64,000 nt of DNA from Liolophura sinensis (GCF_032854445.1 NC_088302.1:10721338-10785337), one strand, 5' to 3'. Counted from the stretch's first letter, positions 23,601 to 38,600 are shown. The notes: generated by a model not told the origin, from the letters alone. Made by a program: numbers and translations.

Positions 23601-26600
23601 TGGAGTTAGGAAGGCTGTGGAGTTAGGAAAGCTGTGGAGTTAGGAAGGCTGTGGAGTTAGGAAGGCTGTGGAGTTAGGAAAGCTGTGGAGTTAGGAATGC
23701 TGTGGTGTTAGGAATGGTGTGGTGTTATGAATGGTGTGGTGTTATGAATGGTGTGGTGTTGGAAATGTTGTGGTGTTAGGAATGCTGTGGTTTTATGAAT
23801 GCTGTGGTGTTAGGAATGCTCTGGTATTAGGAATGCTGTAGTGTTAGGAAGGCTGTGGAGTTAGGAATGCTGTGGAGTTAGGAATGCTGTGGTGTTAGGA
23901 AGGCTGTGATGTTAGGAATGGTGTGGTGTTATGAATGGTGTGGTGTTGGAAATATTGTGGTGTTAGGAATGCTGTGCTTTTATGAATGGTGTGGTGTTAG
24001 GAATGTTGTGGTGTTAGGAATGGTGTGGTGTTATGAATGGTGTGGTGTTAGGAATGTTGTGGTGTTAGGAATGGTGTGGTGTTATGAATGGCGTGGTGTT
24101 AGGAATGCCTTGGTTTTAGGAATGCTTACTAAGAATAATTACCAGCTGCAATATATTTGTGAAAACGGAGATGCTCTTTAAATAAAATGAAATGAAAAAT
24201 GTGAAATCCCACTGTGACTACGCTTGATTAAATCTACCATACCTAAAATTCAGCTTAGGCTATCATCGCCTTAAGATGCCTATCTCTAACACCAGCCAAT
24301 CAGAATCGATTGTGTCTCCAGAACGTTAAGGGAAACGTGAATCCCAATGTTGTACCATGCGATATCTCGAAGTTCAGGAGGAATGATCTCAGTACTTAAG
24401 TGCTACATCTGATAATAATGTTTTTTACCAGTTTCGATCAAGTGGGATATTGGGAAAGCCAACGCGACTGACGGAAATTTAACATGTGTATTACTGTTCA
24501 GATTCTTATTAGAGCAGCCAAGGAATGCTGTGGTGTTAGGAAGGCTGTGGAGTTAGGAAAGCTGTGGAGTTAGGAAAGCTGTGGAGTTAGGAAGGCTGTG
24601 GAGTTAGGAAGGCTGTGGAGTTAGGAAAGCTGTGGAGTTAGGAATGCTGTGGAGTTAGGAAAGCTGTGCAGTTAGGAAAGCTGTGGAGTTAGGAAGGCTG
24701 TGGAGTTAGGAAAGCTGTGGAGTTAGGAAGGCTGTGGAGTTAGGAAAGCTGTGGAGTTAGGAAGGCTGTGGAGTTAGGAAGGCTGTGGAGTTAGGAAAGC
24801 TGTGGAGTTAGGAAGGCTGTGGAGTTAGGAAGGCTGTGGAGTTAGGAAAGCTGTGGAGTTAGGAATGCTGTGGTGTTAGGAATGGTGTGGTGTTATGAAT
24901 GGTGTGGTGTTATGAATGGTGTGGTGTTGGAAATGTTGTGGTGTTAGGAATGCTGTGGTTTTATGAATGCTGTGGTGTTAGGAATGCTCTGGTATTAGGA
25001 ATGCTGTAGTGTTAGGAAGGCTGTGGAGTTAGGAATGCTGTGGAGTTAGGAATGCTGTGGTGTTAGGAAGGCTGTGATGTTAGGAATGGTGTGGTGTTAT
25101 GAATGGTGTGGTGTTGGAAATATTGTGGTGTTAGGAATGCTGTGCTTTTATGAATGGTGTGGTGTTAGGAATGTTGTGGTGTTAGGAATGGTGTGGTGTT
25201 ATGAATGGTGTGGTGTTAGGAATGTTGTGGTGTTAGGAATGGTGTGGTGTTATGAATGGCGTGGTGTTAGGAATGCCTTGGTTTTAGGAATGCTTACTAA
25301 GAATAATTACCAGCTGCAATATATTTGTGAAAACGGAGATGCTCTTTAAATAAAATGAAATGAAAAATGTGAAATCCCACTGTGACTACGCTTGATTAAA
25401 TCTACCATACCTAAAATTCAGCTTAGGCTATCATCGCCTTAAGATGCCTATCTCTAACACCAGCCAATCAGAATCGATTGTGTCTCCAGAACGTTAAGGG
25501 AAACGTGAATCCCAATGTTGTACCATGCGATATCTCGAAGTTCAGGAGGAATGATCTCAGTACTTAAGTGCTACATCTGATAATAATGTTTTTTACCAGT
25601 TTCGATCAAGTGGGATATTGGGAAAGCCAACGCGACTGACGGAAATTTAACATGTGTATTACTGTTCAGATTCTTATTAGAGCAGCCAAGGAATGCTGTG
25701 GTGTTAGGAAGGCTGTGGAGTTAGGAAAGCTGTGGAGTTAGGAAAGCTGTGGAGTTAGGAAGGCTGTGGAGTTAGGAAGGCTGTGGAGTTAGGAAAGCTG
25801 TGGAGTTAGGAATGCTGTGGAGTTAGGAAAGCTGTGCAGTTAGGAAAGCTGTGGAGTTAGGAAGGCTGTGGAGTTAGGAAAGCTGTGGAGTTAGGAAGGC
25901 TGTGGAGTTAGGAAAGCTGTGGAGTTAGGAAGGCTGTGGAGTTAGGAAGGCTGTGGAGTTAGGAAGGCTGTGGAGTTAGGAAAGCTGTGGAGTTAGGAAG
26001 GCTGTGGAGTTAGGAAGGCTGTGGAGTTAGGAAAGCTGTGGAGTTAGGAATGCTGTGGTGTTAGGAATGGTGTGGTGTTATGAATGGTGTGGTGTTATGA
26101 ATGGTGTGGTGTTGGAAATGTTGTGGTGTTAGGAATGCTGTGGTTTTATGAATGCTGTGGTGTTAGGAATGCTCTGGTATTAGGAATGCTGTAGTGTTAG
26201 GAAGGCTGTGGAGTTAGGAATGCTGTGGAGTTAGGAATGCTGTGGTGTTAGGAAGGCTGTGATGTTAGGAATGGTGTGGTGTTATGAATGGTGTGGTGTT
26301 GGAAATATTGTGGTGTTAGGAATGCTGTGCTTTTATGAATGGTGTGGTGTTAGGAATGTTGTGGTGTTAGGAATGGTGTGGTGTTATGAATGGTGTGGTG
26401 TTAGGAATGTTGTGGTGTTAGGAATGGTGTGGTGTTATGAATGGCGTGGTGTTAGGAATGCCATGGTTTTAGGAATGCTTACTAAGAATAATTACCAGCT
26501 GCAATATATTTGTGAAAACGGAGATGCTCTTTAAATAAAATGAAATGAAAAATGTGAAATCCCACTGTGACTACGCTTGATTAAATCTACCATACCTAAA

Positions 26601-29600
26601 ATTCAGCTTAGGCTATCATCGCCTTAAGATGCCTATCTCTAACACCAGCCAATCAGAATCGATTGTGTCTCCAGAACGTTAAGGGAAACGTGAATCCCAA
26701 TGTTGTACCATGCGATATCTCGAAGTTCAGGAGGAATGATCTCAGTACTTAAGTGCTACATCTGATAATAATGTTTTTTACCAGTTTCGATCAAGTGGGA
26801 TATTGGGAAAGCCAACGCGACTGACGGAAATTTTACATGTGTATTACTGTTCAGATTCTTATTAGAGCAGCCAAGGAATGCTGTGGTGTTAGGAAGGCTG
26901 TGGAGTTAGGAAAGCTGTGGAGTTAGGAAAGCTGTGGAGTTAGGAAGGCTGTGGAGTTAGGAAGGCTGTGGAGTTAGGAAAGCTGTGGAGTTAGGAATGC
27001 TGTGGAGTTAGGAAAGCTGTGCAGTTAGGAAAGCTGTGGAGTTAGGAAGGCTGTGGAGTTAGGAAAGCTGTGGAGTTAGGAAGGCTGTGGAGTTAGGAAA
27101 GCTGTGGAGTTAGGAAGGCTGTGGAGTTAGGAAGGCTGTGGAGTTAGGAAGGCTGTGGAGTTAGGAAAGCTGTGGAGTTAGGAAGGCTGTGGAGTTAGGA
27201 AGGCTGTGGAGTTAGGAAAGCTGTGGAGTTAGGAATGCTGTGGAGTTAGGAAAGCTGTGGAGTTAGGAATGCTGTGGTGTTAGGAATGGTGTGGTGTTAT
27301 GAATGGTGTGGTGTTATGAATGGTGTGGTGTTGGAAATGTTGTGGTGTTAGGAATGCTGTGGTTTTATGAATGCTGTGGTGTTAGGAATGCTCTGGTATT
27401 AGGAATGCTGTAGTGTTAGGAAGGCTGTGGAGTTAGGAATGCTGTGGAGTTAGGAATGCTGTGGTGTTAGGAAGGCTGTGATGTTAGGAATGGTGTGGTG
27501 TTATGAATGGTGTGGTGTTGGAAATATTGTGGTGTTAGGAACGCTGTGGTGTTATGAATGGTGTGGTGTTAGGAATGTTGTGGTGTTAGGAATGGTGTGG
27601 TGTTATGAATGGCGTGGTGTTAGGAATGCCATGGTTTTAGGAATGCTTACTAAGAATAATTACCAGCTGCAATATATTTGTGAAAACGGAGATGCTCTTT
27701 AAATAAAATGAAATGAAAAATGTGAAATCCCACTGTGACTAATGAGATTGCTAACGTCTTTTGTGCGGTTTGCTTTTGTGCATATTGGCACAGTGTATTT
27801 GTCTTTATAAATTCAATTTTATTATTCAGGTAGCATTTTTATCGCGTGGAGAAACTGTTGTCCCCTCTACCTCATCTCCTGTTTACTTAAAATAAACCAA
27901 TGGCCAGTTTGATTTAGAACGTTCAGGCTGACTATACAGGAGACTCATTATACAGGAAACAGATTATATAGGTCACTGACTACACAAGACACTGACTATA
28001 CAGGGCACTGACTATACAGGAGACTCACTATACAGGAGACTGGCTATACAGGTCACTGGCTATGCAAGACACTAACTATACAGGAAGCTGACTGTACAGG
28101 GGGCTGACTATACAGGACAGTAGCTATAGAGGTTTCTTTCTATACAGGAGTGACTATACATAACACTGACTATACAGGAGGCTGACTATACAGGACACCT
28201 ACTATTCAGGAGGCTGACTATACAGGACACAAACTATACAGGTACTATATTATACAGTGTCTTACTATATAGTAGTGACTATACAGGGGGCTGACTATAC
28301 AGGACACTGACTATGCAGAACGCCTACTAAAGAGGAGACTATACAGGACACCTACTATACAGGAGACTGACTATACAGGAGACACTGACTATACAGGACA
28401 CTGACTATAGAAGACACTGACTATACAGGACACGGACTACACAGGATACTGACTATAGAATACACTGACTATACAGGAGACACTGACTATACAGGACTCT
28501 GACTATACAGGAAACTGACTATACAGGAGACTGACTATACAGGAGACTGACTATACAGGAGGCTGACTATATAGGAGGCTGGCTGTAGAGAAAACTGACT
28601 AGATAGGACACTGACCATACTGAGCACTGACTACGCAGGACAACGACTATGCAGGAGACTGACTATACAAGAAACTGACTCAGCAGGACGGCGACTATAT
28701 AGGACACTAACTATATAGGAGACTTGGTTATACTCCCCAATGTGGGCTTTGAGTGCCGAAGACAATAATTATACAAACCATAAGCCTGGCATACACGGGA
28801 GCTCAAGAGACAACTCAACTCAGCCTAAATCAACCGGTCACAAGCGCTCGTGTATGCAAAATAACAATTCGACTCAAAAGAAATCAATGCTAGCTGTTTG
28901 TACACAAGAGTGCTTACGTCCAACGATTGTGTAAAATAACATCACTTGTCGGTTGGCGAGTGTACTAGGACCAATTCCGCACGCAACAATTTAGTGGAGT
29001 GGCATTTTCAGTCCCCGTGCATGTCCAGTTTTAAGCGGAACTATCTGCACGCAGTTTGAATGTGGATGCATATTTGCTGAATCCGCTCGTTCACACCCTA
29101 GCCCGTCACCTCCCTCACCAAAAAGTCTTTGCCCGTAATGTTGTCAAAGTAAAAATGGCCTACCTCCGAAGTCCCATTTGTCGACAAGCTACTTTGGCAG
29201 CCTGAGACGAAAAGTGCCTCCTGCACACTGTTCCCCATCGGCCGTTCACGGACACTTCCAGACGACCAGAGGTACTCGATGGTCCACCCACCAAACGCAT
29301 AGGCAACGTCTCTCCTGTATGTCATAAGTATGATAAGAGACAAATTTTAGCCGATCCTTAAATTTATGTCTGGGATAACCCGTCTTTATGCGAAAAAAAT
29401 GGCAGGCCAGCAAGTACTTCTTTGTTCCGGCTGACTAAAATGATGTTATGTTTAGAAATTATGAGAAAAAAAGTGATGAATGAAATTATTAAAAGTAAGA
29501 AAAGAAGTCCATCAAATGCACCATAAAAATTTATAGCGTCACCCTCCCTTTGGGGGAGTCAGTCTGGTTACCCAGAAAGAACACGTATTTAAATGATTAA

Positions 29601-32600
29601 GTAATGCCTTCCGTAATAATCAATGCCGATATCAACTTCGTATGGATTCGTTAGCGATTGTTTTATTTTCAGTGAGCACTGCATCCAGATCGATCTCCAT
29701 ACTTCTTTAGTCAACACCGCAATATATCGGTGGTCTCCATTTTTTTTTATAGTTAATGCATTTTTTTTCATCATAAATCTAAATTATCTTTTAGGCTTTT
29801 AGGCACCTCGAAGAAAAACAACTCAGTCAGGTCTACCATGCTGATGCAGTAGCTCATCTCTTGAGAGGGGAAAACTCAATGAATAAAAATGTTGCTGATG
29901 GGGAATTTGTAATGTTAACACTGCCGATGGTCCTTTTACGAAAGAGATTATTCCTTTTAGTGTCCCAAACCCAATAAGAAGGTGGAAAAGTGCGTAAAAT
30001 GTGTGCAGTGAGGACCACCAGAAACCATATGATAAGAATGAGAATGATTATGGCTTAACGCCACATCGGCAATATTTCAACCATATCGTGGCGACCATAT
30101 GATAAGAGAGGAAACATTATGTTAATGAGGTTAATTGTTTTGTGGATTCTAAATTAAAATATAAATGAATAAATGAACGATTATGGTCTGGAGCTACTTC
30201 AGAAATATTGCAGCCATAATGTGGCAAGAACATGTTTAAAAGATGGAAATGGTTTTCATTGCAATGATAACATTTAGAATGAAACAAAAATAGACGGATA
30301 TTTTCGAAACAAGTAGAACAAATTTGAATGACAAGTTTGATCAGCAGAACTCATTTAATATTGATTGTATATAGTTCTTATACAATGGTTTCCAGTATCA
30401 TGAAGTATAATTTTTATACAATAAACTGAAAAATATGCATTGAATATTTAGCAACACTGAATTTAACCATGGCACATAACACACCTTAAGAGCAAATCTG
30501 AAGTGGATCTGCATGTACATGTATTCTGTTCACCGGGCCCACACGGGAGAGCTCCAGGTTAATCGATTTTCACATTAAGCTTCTCTACAGGGCTGAGGTC
30601 TTAGTCTTTTTACTTCCAAAGGGGGGAGTAAGTGATTTGCCTTTTAGTCTTCGTCTTCAAACTGCTTTCTGAGTGAAACTTTTGAGTATCCTGGCAATTC
30701 TTATCCTACCTCTCAGTCTAGGGTATAATTATGTTCTCTTCGAGAATACAAAAGCTTTGGAGGTTTACCACAAATTGATGCTTCTTGAAAATATCAAATC
30801 CGCGTAGTGGACTTAGATATTAGGAGGGCTCGTGTGGAAAAACTAATTGGCTTAATATCTACAAGCTAATTACCAGACTGTCAACTTTGACCGTTTTGTC
30901 AAAATGACCCGGAAAACGTAGCATAAACGCTCGCTAAATCGTAGAAGCTAACCCAGGATTTCTTTGACAAACATATATGACAGAATTGCGCTCAGTATAT
31001 GTTCTATTTACGCACATAATTTTAGGCGTCTACGAGATCTGATTTGAAGGATATAATGACCAATAACTTTGTCGAAAGGCGTCGCCTTATTGAGTACACA
31101 TTTCGTATGCATGTGACTGGTGTCTGTAAGCTTACTTACTAAGCGTTTTGCAGGAAACTGCCACATCTTTGTCATGCGTACACAGACCGGATGTTGCTGT
31201 CCTCCGGGTACATGTTAGCAAGGACGTCTCATTACCCTTACAGTTGAACGCATAAGGCCAAACGATCGTGTTTAGATCTGCCAGTCCGAAACCCTCATTT
31301 GGCCAGACAGTTGCATGGAATCTGAATGGAAGAAGTAGTTTTTATCAGTCTTGGCGGCCATATAAACATAACCTGTTAACGAATGAAAGTTGTAACCGCA
31401 TTCAGAAATAGCCCCTTTGTATTTTCCCCAGGGACCGGCACACATGACGCAACACGGAATAGGGGTGGTGGGAGGTAAGGGGTTGGGGTGGGGTGGGTGT
31501 GGGGGAGTCTGGGGAAGGATGTACACACCACAGATGGAAGGAGACACACACAAAAAGCAAAGCTTACATAACCGCAAGTGATGGTGGTGGGGGAGCGTCT
31601 TAGCACACGCTAAAGCGGGGCATTCCATTCGAAGGTGTCAGGAGTGGCTCAGTACACACACTACATCAGAGCTTACAAAATTTGCACACACTAAAGCAGG
31701 GCTTACAAAATGGGTACACACCACAGTTTGGGGCTAACTTCGGAGATGGATGTTTTGGCGGCATATACTACAATAGGGAACACTCTGAACGATGTTGGAG
31801 CGACACACACAACAGTGGTGAACACTGTTAGGGATGTTGGGGACACACTCACCACAACATGAGAACGCTATGAGGGATGTTGGAGCGGCACACTTTACAG
31901 TGGAGCACACTGTGAGGGATGTCGGGGCGGCACACACTACAGTCGGGAACACTGTGAAGGATGTCGGGGCGGCACACACTACAGTCGTTAACACTGTGAG
32001 GGATGTCGGGACGGCTCACACTACAGTGGGGAAACACTGTGAGGGATGTTGCGGTGACCCACACTACAGGGTGGGAACACTGTCAGGGATGTTGGGGTTG
32101 GCACACTCTGCAGTGGGGAAACACTATGAGGGATGTTGGGGTGACACACACTACAGGGTGGGGACACTGTCAGGGATGTTTGGGCGACACACAATACAAT
32201 GGAGGAACGCTGTGAGGGATGTTGGGGTGACACACACTACAGGGTGGGAACACTGTCAGGGATGTTTGGGCGGCACACAGTACAATGGAGGAACACCGTG
32301 AGGGATGTTGGTGTGACACACACTACAGGGTGGGAACACTGTCAGGGATGTTTGGGCGGCACACAGTACAATGGAGGAACACTGTGAGGGATGTTGGGGT
32401 GACACACACTACTGGGTGGGAACACTGTCAGGGATGTTGGGGTGACACACTGTCAGGGATGTTGGGGCGGCACACAGTACAATAGAGGAACACTGTTAGA
32501 GATGTTGGGGTGACACACACTACAGCGTGGGAACACTGTCAGGGATGTTGGGGCGGCACACAATACAATGGAGGAACACTGTTAGAGGTGTTGGGGTCTC

Positions 32601-35600
32601 ACACACTACAGCGTTGGCACATTGCGAAGAGGGATGTGTTGGCCTCGCAGACTACAGCAGTGGCACACTGCGAAGAGGGATGTGTTGGCCGCGCAGACTA
32701 CAGCGGTGGCACACGGCGAAGAGGGATGTTGGGGCGGCACGCACTACAGCGGTGGCAGACTGCGAAGAGGGATGTGTTGGCAACGCAGACTACAGATTAT
32801 ATTAAATCTGATTTACGTGGGTTCGGGTCTTGTATTCCAAAAACGAACTAGAAACAACTGAAATCCAGTCTAAATTCAATGGCTTCCTTTAAAACTGGAT
32901 GTTTTACCTCCTTGGGAAATGACGTCTTTCTCTACAGACGACTCCAGCTTCACGGTCAGAGAAACCCTGGCTGCAGAAGGTCCACCAAATGTGACCGAGC
33001 TTCATCTCGACACGACCCACTTTACCGTCACCTCCCACAAGACGAACTTCGTAATCCCGAACTGCAGTGCAAAAAGCGAAACACACAGGGGAATGAATAT
33101 CGTCAGTCAGAGACATGCTAGGCCCTTCCCTAAACTGACTTCTGGCTGACGAGGTCTGGGAAAAGCCTACTCGCGGTCCATTCTCCTATATCCAATTTTG
33201 GATTTTGTACGTTGGGCTGTTTCACTCTGTTGCATTCTTAAACAGTAATTCTGAGTGGTTAAAGGGATTCTCAACATTGAAAGGCGCTGTTTGATAGATT
33301 TGTGCATATGACGGAGATGTACGGTGATCTGAGACCCTTTCAGAAAGCATGCATCAAACCATTATTCTATAAAGTGATGAACAACAATCAAATAAACATA
33401 TAAACAAATTTCCTGACAGCCTAAAAGGTACAGCTTTTAAAAACATCGCAAATTTGGAGTTCCAATGCGAAATCAGTGGGAAATCTTTATATCATACCGA
33501 GAGCTCATTATGGGAAATCTTTCCATCAGCCGAAATGGGATATTTCCCCAAGACAGCTAATAAATAATCTTTAACAACATCATTAACGAGGAAAAAGCTT
33601 TTTGACTGCACAATTCCTTTGCTACGGTCCTATACTTATAACACATGTCTGCTATAATTCCCGATAAGACTATTTGCAATTAAACACAAATTAAAACGAA
33701 GATTGTCAAAACATATCACCTTCACAACACAAAAACTTGCTCCAATTTTGAAATTTAACAGGTATACAGTGATGACTTACTACCTACTTGACCAATGATT
33801 TTCTACCTGCGTGAGGTCACATTCCCGACTGATAATTTACGACCTGCGTGAGGGCACATTCCTGACTGATGGTTTACGACCTGCGTGAGCGCACATTTCC
33901 AACTAATTTCCTACTACCTGCGTAGGCTCTCATTTCTGACTGATGATTTACTACCTGGGTCGGCTCTCATTTCCGACTGATGATTTATTATCTGCGTGAG
34001 AATGCATTTCTGACCAATTTCCGACTGATAACGTACAAAACGAGCACACAATTCCGACTGATGACTTTAAAAAACTAGCACACAATTCCGACTGATGACT
34101 CACAAAACGAACACACAATTCCAACTGGGCCGTTACAGACGTGGGACACTTCTCTGGTACACTCAGACAGGCTTTCCTCTGTGCCGCTGCATTTAAAACG
34201 CACATTCTCGATATCCGGCCTGTTATCCCACGTAAAGATCGCACTTCCGGGGATCGCACGAACGTAAGTGCTGGAACAGACACATTTATAGTTTTAAAAT
34301 ACAGCAACACTAAAAGAAAACACACACACAATTGAAATAATTACTATAAATACTATTATATATATATATACATGTATGTTTGCGACTTGGAGCCAAATGA
34401 TCACATAGAAACCAACACAGGTGGTGAATTTGTGACTAGAGGCAGAAAAGATCATAGAAACCATCACAGGTGGTATATTTTGGACATTAAGAAACCAGCA
34501 CAGGTGGTACATGTATGTTTGCGATTCGGAGCCCGGTGATCCCATAGAAACCAACACAGGTGGTGTATTTGTGACTAGAGCAAGGGGAACCCACAGAAAC
34601 CAACACAGTTAGTATATTTGCCACTCGGGCCAGGTGAGCCAACAGATACCAACACAGGTGGTATATTTAAGACTCGCGGGTTTAGCACACAAAAAAGGTC
34701 TCTCATCCCATGCGCAAAATTCCCACCTGGGCTGTCTCATTTCTCGACACGCAACTTTGGCTACATTATCATCTATGATTCTGGTGTCACACACGGGCGT
34801 CCAATTCCCCCTGAGGTACACTTCCAAACGTCCTGTTGTTCTCAGTAAAGTAATGGACTTGTCGAATAGTCGTGGAGAGAAGTCCTTCCTTACTCCACCT
34901 ACAAGGAATTATGTTAAAAAGTACTTTGTGCAGATTATTTATAATTGATATCCTGGTATTTAATTTAATGGGTCTGTGTAAATATCACTTGTTCTTAGGA
35001 ATGCGCTATTCAGCCAGAAAAAATGTGCTGCTATGCACTGATGATAACTGATGACTTATTTAACATTCATATAGGCCTCTTACATTCCACAAAGGCGGTG
35101 AAATTACACGGTATAGCATCTGTCATAGGGGCGTGAGGACATTCGATGAGTCGAGATTCATTTCCTCTGCACCTAAAGCTGAGTAGCGTGAAATTTGCAC
35201 CTGGCATTTTAAGCGTGTGATACTTGTAAACCTTCACAACTGAACTGAAAAAGAGAAAATAAAAAACATAGATTGATGAAAGTACCATATCGTGAACTGC
35301 AGGAAACCTGTCCGAAAGGCTAATCAATGTGTTATGATTTCCGCGTTAAAATAAGTAAGAAGTTAACTCTGCTTTCAACAACAATGTATTTACCATCATT
35401 GCTTTGTTCTATTAATGTTTAACGATGAATTATAAAACTGTTATGTAATTGTGTATTTATTTCATTCTCTATTCAATTAATCTTACTGTTACTGAATTTA
35501 TCACCAAAGAGTTGTCTAGGATCCTGGACCGTCAATCATCACAGCGATTTTTCTAGTCCTTAAACGGTTCTTAGATTTTTCCCTGGCAGCTGAAAGTAGG

Positions 35601-38600
35601 CAAGGTAAGATAATTCGGCTGCTACAACACATACATATTTAACGTCAACAAAAGACGTTATACTGTCCACATGGCGCTTTCATTGTGTACTGTTATACTG
35701 TGTAATGGAAGTCTGAAGACTGCATTTCATTCAGTAGAGATATTGGATATCTTATTCGTGGAGCCAAAAGATTCTGGCGTATAAACTGTCTTACCAACTG
35801 TGTCGTATTCTTTCATTTATTTCATTAATGTTTTTCGCCATTCTCAAGAATATTTCATTTATGGTGACCATCATTATGGTAGGAGGACACCCACGACCAT
35901 CCGCAGGGTACTGCGTGGTACTAGTGAACTGGTGTTGTCTTTCGTGATGTGATTGAAGGTATGTGTCATTTTGCGGATATTTCAAAAATGGTTATGGCTA
36001 AGAAATTCAAGCTGTTTCGTCCTCATTCGGAGCGTAACAGTTGTTGTGTGCCAGTGGAGTTACAATAAATCCTGCCTGTGTCTCATTCCGACATTCGTCA
36101 TTTGAGCCGTCTTCCGCTGATTTACCGCGTGTGTAAAAACAGCTTTATCCCATTAGAATTCACTGACGTCATCGTTTTGATCCAACTGGTGAATGTTGGT
36201 ATGTATGGTTCTAATGTTACAAGCTTCAGAAAGGTCAGAAAGTGTATAATCCAGTACTTTAGAAAAGTGCCGGCATTATAGTCCATTAAGGTGCTCTGCT
36301 TTATTCCTGGAACGTCTTGTTCCGATTACAACAAAGCTGAAATACTGCATTCACACGGGCTACAGATGATATGTACCGGTATCGAACATTATTTACTCTT
36401 TAAATCCCAGTTGCCTGCACACAACCTCAGCATTTCTAACATTCATCTGTACTGGGCAGAAGACCCCCCATTGCACGTTCACCATCATCTCAACGCTTCC
36501 TATATTGACGCTCCATCCTCCAGTCAGCCGTACGCCGAAGTCAGGCGAGTCTGGGGCAGGACCTGTACACACATGGAATCAAACGAGACAAATACAACTT
36601 TTTCTTGTGACTCAGCCTCAGTTAAATACATTAATGGATTCCGAACTTTGTCGACCTAGCTCATACATGTAAATGAACTTGAAGCCCGCTAAAGATAATC
36701 AACGTAAGAGCCCAAGTTTCTAATAACAACAGACAGATAAGTACAAAAAGACGGTATGTTTGGCTTTCAGACTTACACATCATATTTACTAATCCTGGCC
36801 TCGGTCTAACTGCCTGCTTCATTCTTTAGGTATCAAAGCTGTACGCCACACAATCAGATTTTCCGTGTGTTTGAAGTAATTCTGAATTCAAATCCGCCAG
36901 TCATAAAGAATAGACCATTATAATTGCGATGAATGTAACATTCGCATCGACATGATCTAGTCTGAGCCAACCGCCATTCTCTTCGAATCACTTGACTATA
37001 TTGCGAGGTTTGAGTCGACTGCTTCAGCCATCATCTGGTAAGTGATAAACCAACTGAAGGTTGATCCCACAAAACATTTGTGGCTGAACCCAAGGCTTAA
37101 CACGTTGTCAAAATGCTCAAATTTTGGTTTTAGAAGCTGAAGCTTTTACACATTCATCTCAACATATCATTAATTAGGTAGTAAAATTTCAATTTACAGG
37201 GCTAAGCTGTGAAATCACATTTCAAAATTTTGACTTGAGTCAGAAATGGCTTTGTGGTATAAAGTCACAGGTATAACTGATAATACTGGTCCTTTGTAAG
37301 ATACTCACAATATATAATCAAACTCCTTTTAGTTGAACAACTTGGCCCCAGACTAAAGCTGCAGTTTGTTTCACTGGTACACACAACCATGGTAAATTCT
37401 GTGTCTGATGGCCAGACATCACTGAATTCTGATTCCGCCCATGATCTGTGAAACGGAAAACAGCTCATCATTGGCGACTTGACCATGGAATACTTATAGA
37501 AAAAACCTCTAAAAATCGAAGTAAGCATCATTAATAGACCGCTTAAAACTATGCATTAATATACTTTCATTTGTTTGTTTAGATTTTTGTGACAAGAGTT
37601 AAAGGCTTTCAAACATTTGAATTCTAACGTGGGTTTCAGGAACTCTGACGTCACAGGAAGTTTTTCCAACTCTAATCACGACATTGTATGTTGGAATAAC
37701 TCTTTTTACCCATGAGTAAAAGATTATTGCAATAAGGTTCCCAAAAATGCCTTCCTTCTTGGCAAAATTAGGAAAAAAACTTCCTACATACCGTCAGTAT
37801 GGCTCATAAAGCCCACCATAGTATTCGAATATTTGAATGCCTTTCAGCTCTCTTAAAAAATTTGACAAATAAATGAAAGTAATTTTACGCATAGTTTTCA
37901 ATTGTCTTTATGATGCTTCATATTTTAGCTTTCTTTTACTTTAAGCTCATTTATTTGTTTATTTCATTGGGATAAAACGACTCCAGTTTAATGTCAGAGG
38001 TCTTTTACTTGTATCACATCTTCTGTTACAAACACGCATACGTCGTGGAAACGATTCAGGTTGTACAGAAAGAGAATGTTCAGCCAAAGTACCGTGTGCG
38101 CTTCAGTTATAGGACCCGAATCGGATGGGTTTCTTTCTTGAAAGGGCAAGTCGATATTTGGGGCTTGAAACCAAATTCATAGTGCTGACCACGAAACCTT
38201 CACGCTTTGCACACCTCAAAAAATCTATTAGTTCTAACAGGAAAGTCTCTTGTCTGTACATTCTGTTGATTTAACAGAATATGTGCTCTATATTTAATAG
38301 AATTATCTGTTACAATGAAAGAATATTCTGCTGCAATAACAGAATACATTCTAGCATCACTGAGACAGATTTTTTTTTCAGAATACCAAGTTGCCGATAA
38401 CCTAAATAGGAAAATGAGTCTAATTTCTAAGTGTTGCCGACGTAAGTTCCGTATCTTTACTTCGTGTGTCTGGACCAGTGTTTATATAAGACATAGATAT
38501 ATATGGGGTTAGAATCGAGCGTCTGTTGTATGAACTAAGAACAGACTTCCCACGAAAACAGAAGGCTATGTCTCTTGTCTAATAAGACATGTACGGACAT

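Noticed and set aside
23906-27702. Four recurrent 74-91 codon frames beginning MMLGMVWCYEW
   Set aside because: Products of the 17-bp monomer array, repeated once per 1.17-kb unit; peptide is the translated repeat.
23053-27741. CRISPR-like array
   Set aside because: Monomers are directly tandem without unique spacers and the genome is clearly animal.
29098-29343. 81-codon minus-strand frame as a gene
   Set aside because: It overlaps a true SRCR exon but in the wrong frame; the correct frame within 29164-29314 gives a clear SRCR half-domain.
31834-32861. Frames up to 155 codons with repeated 'GCWGDTHYRVGTLSGM'
   Set aside because: Translation of the 43/46-bp minisatellite in intron 6; open on both strands.
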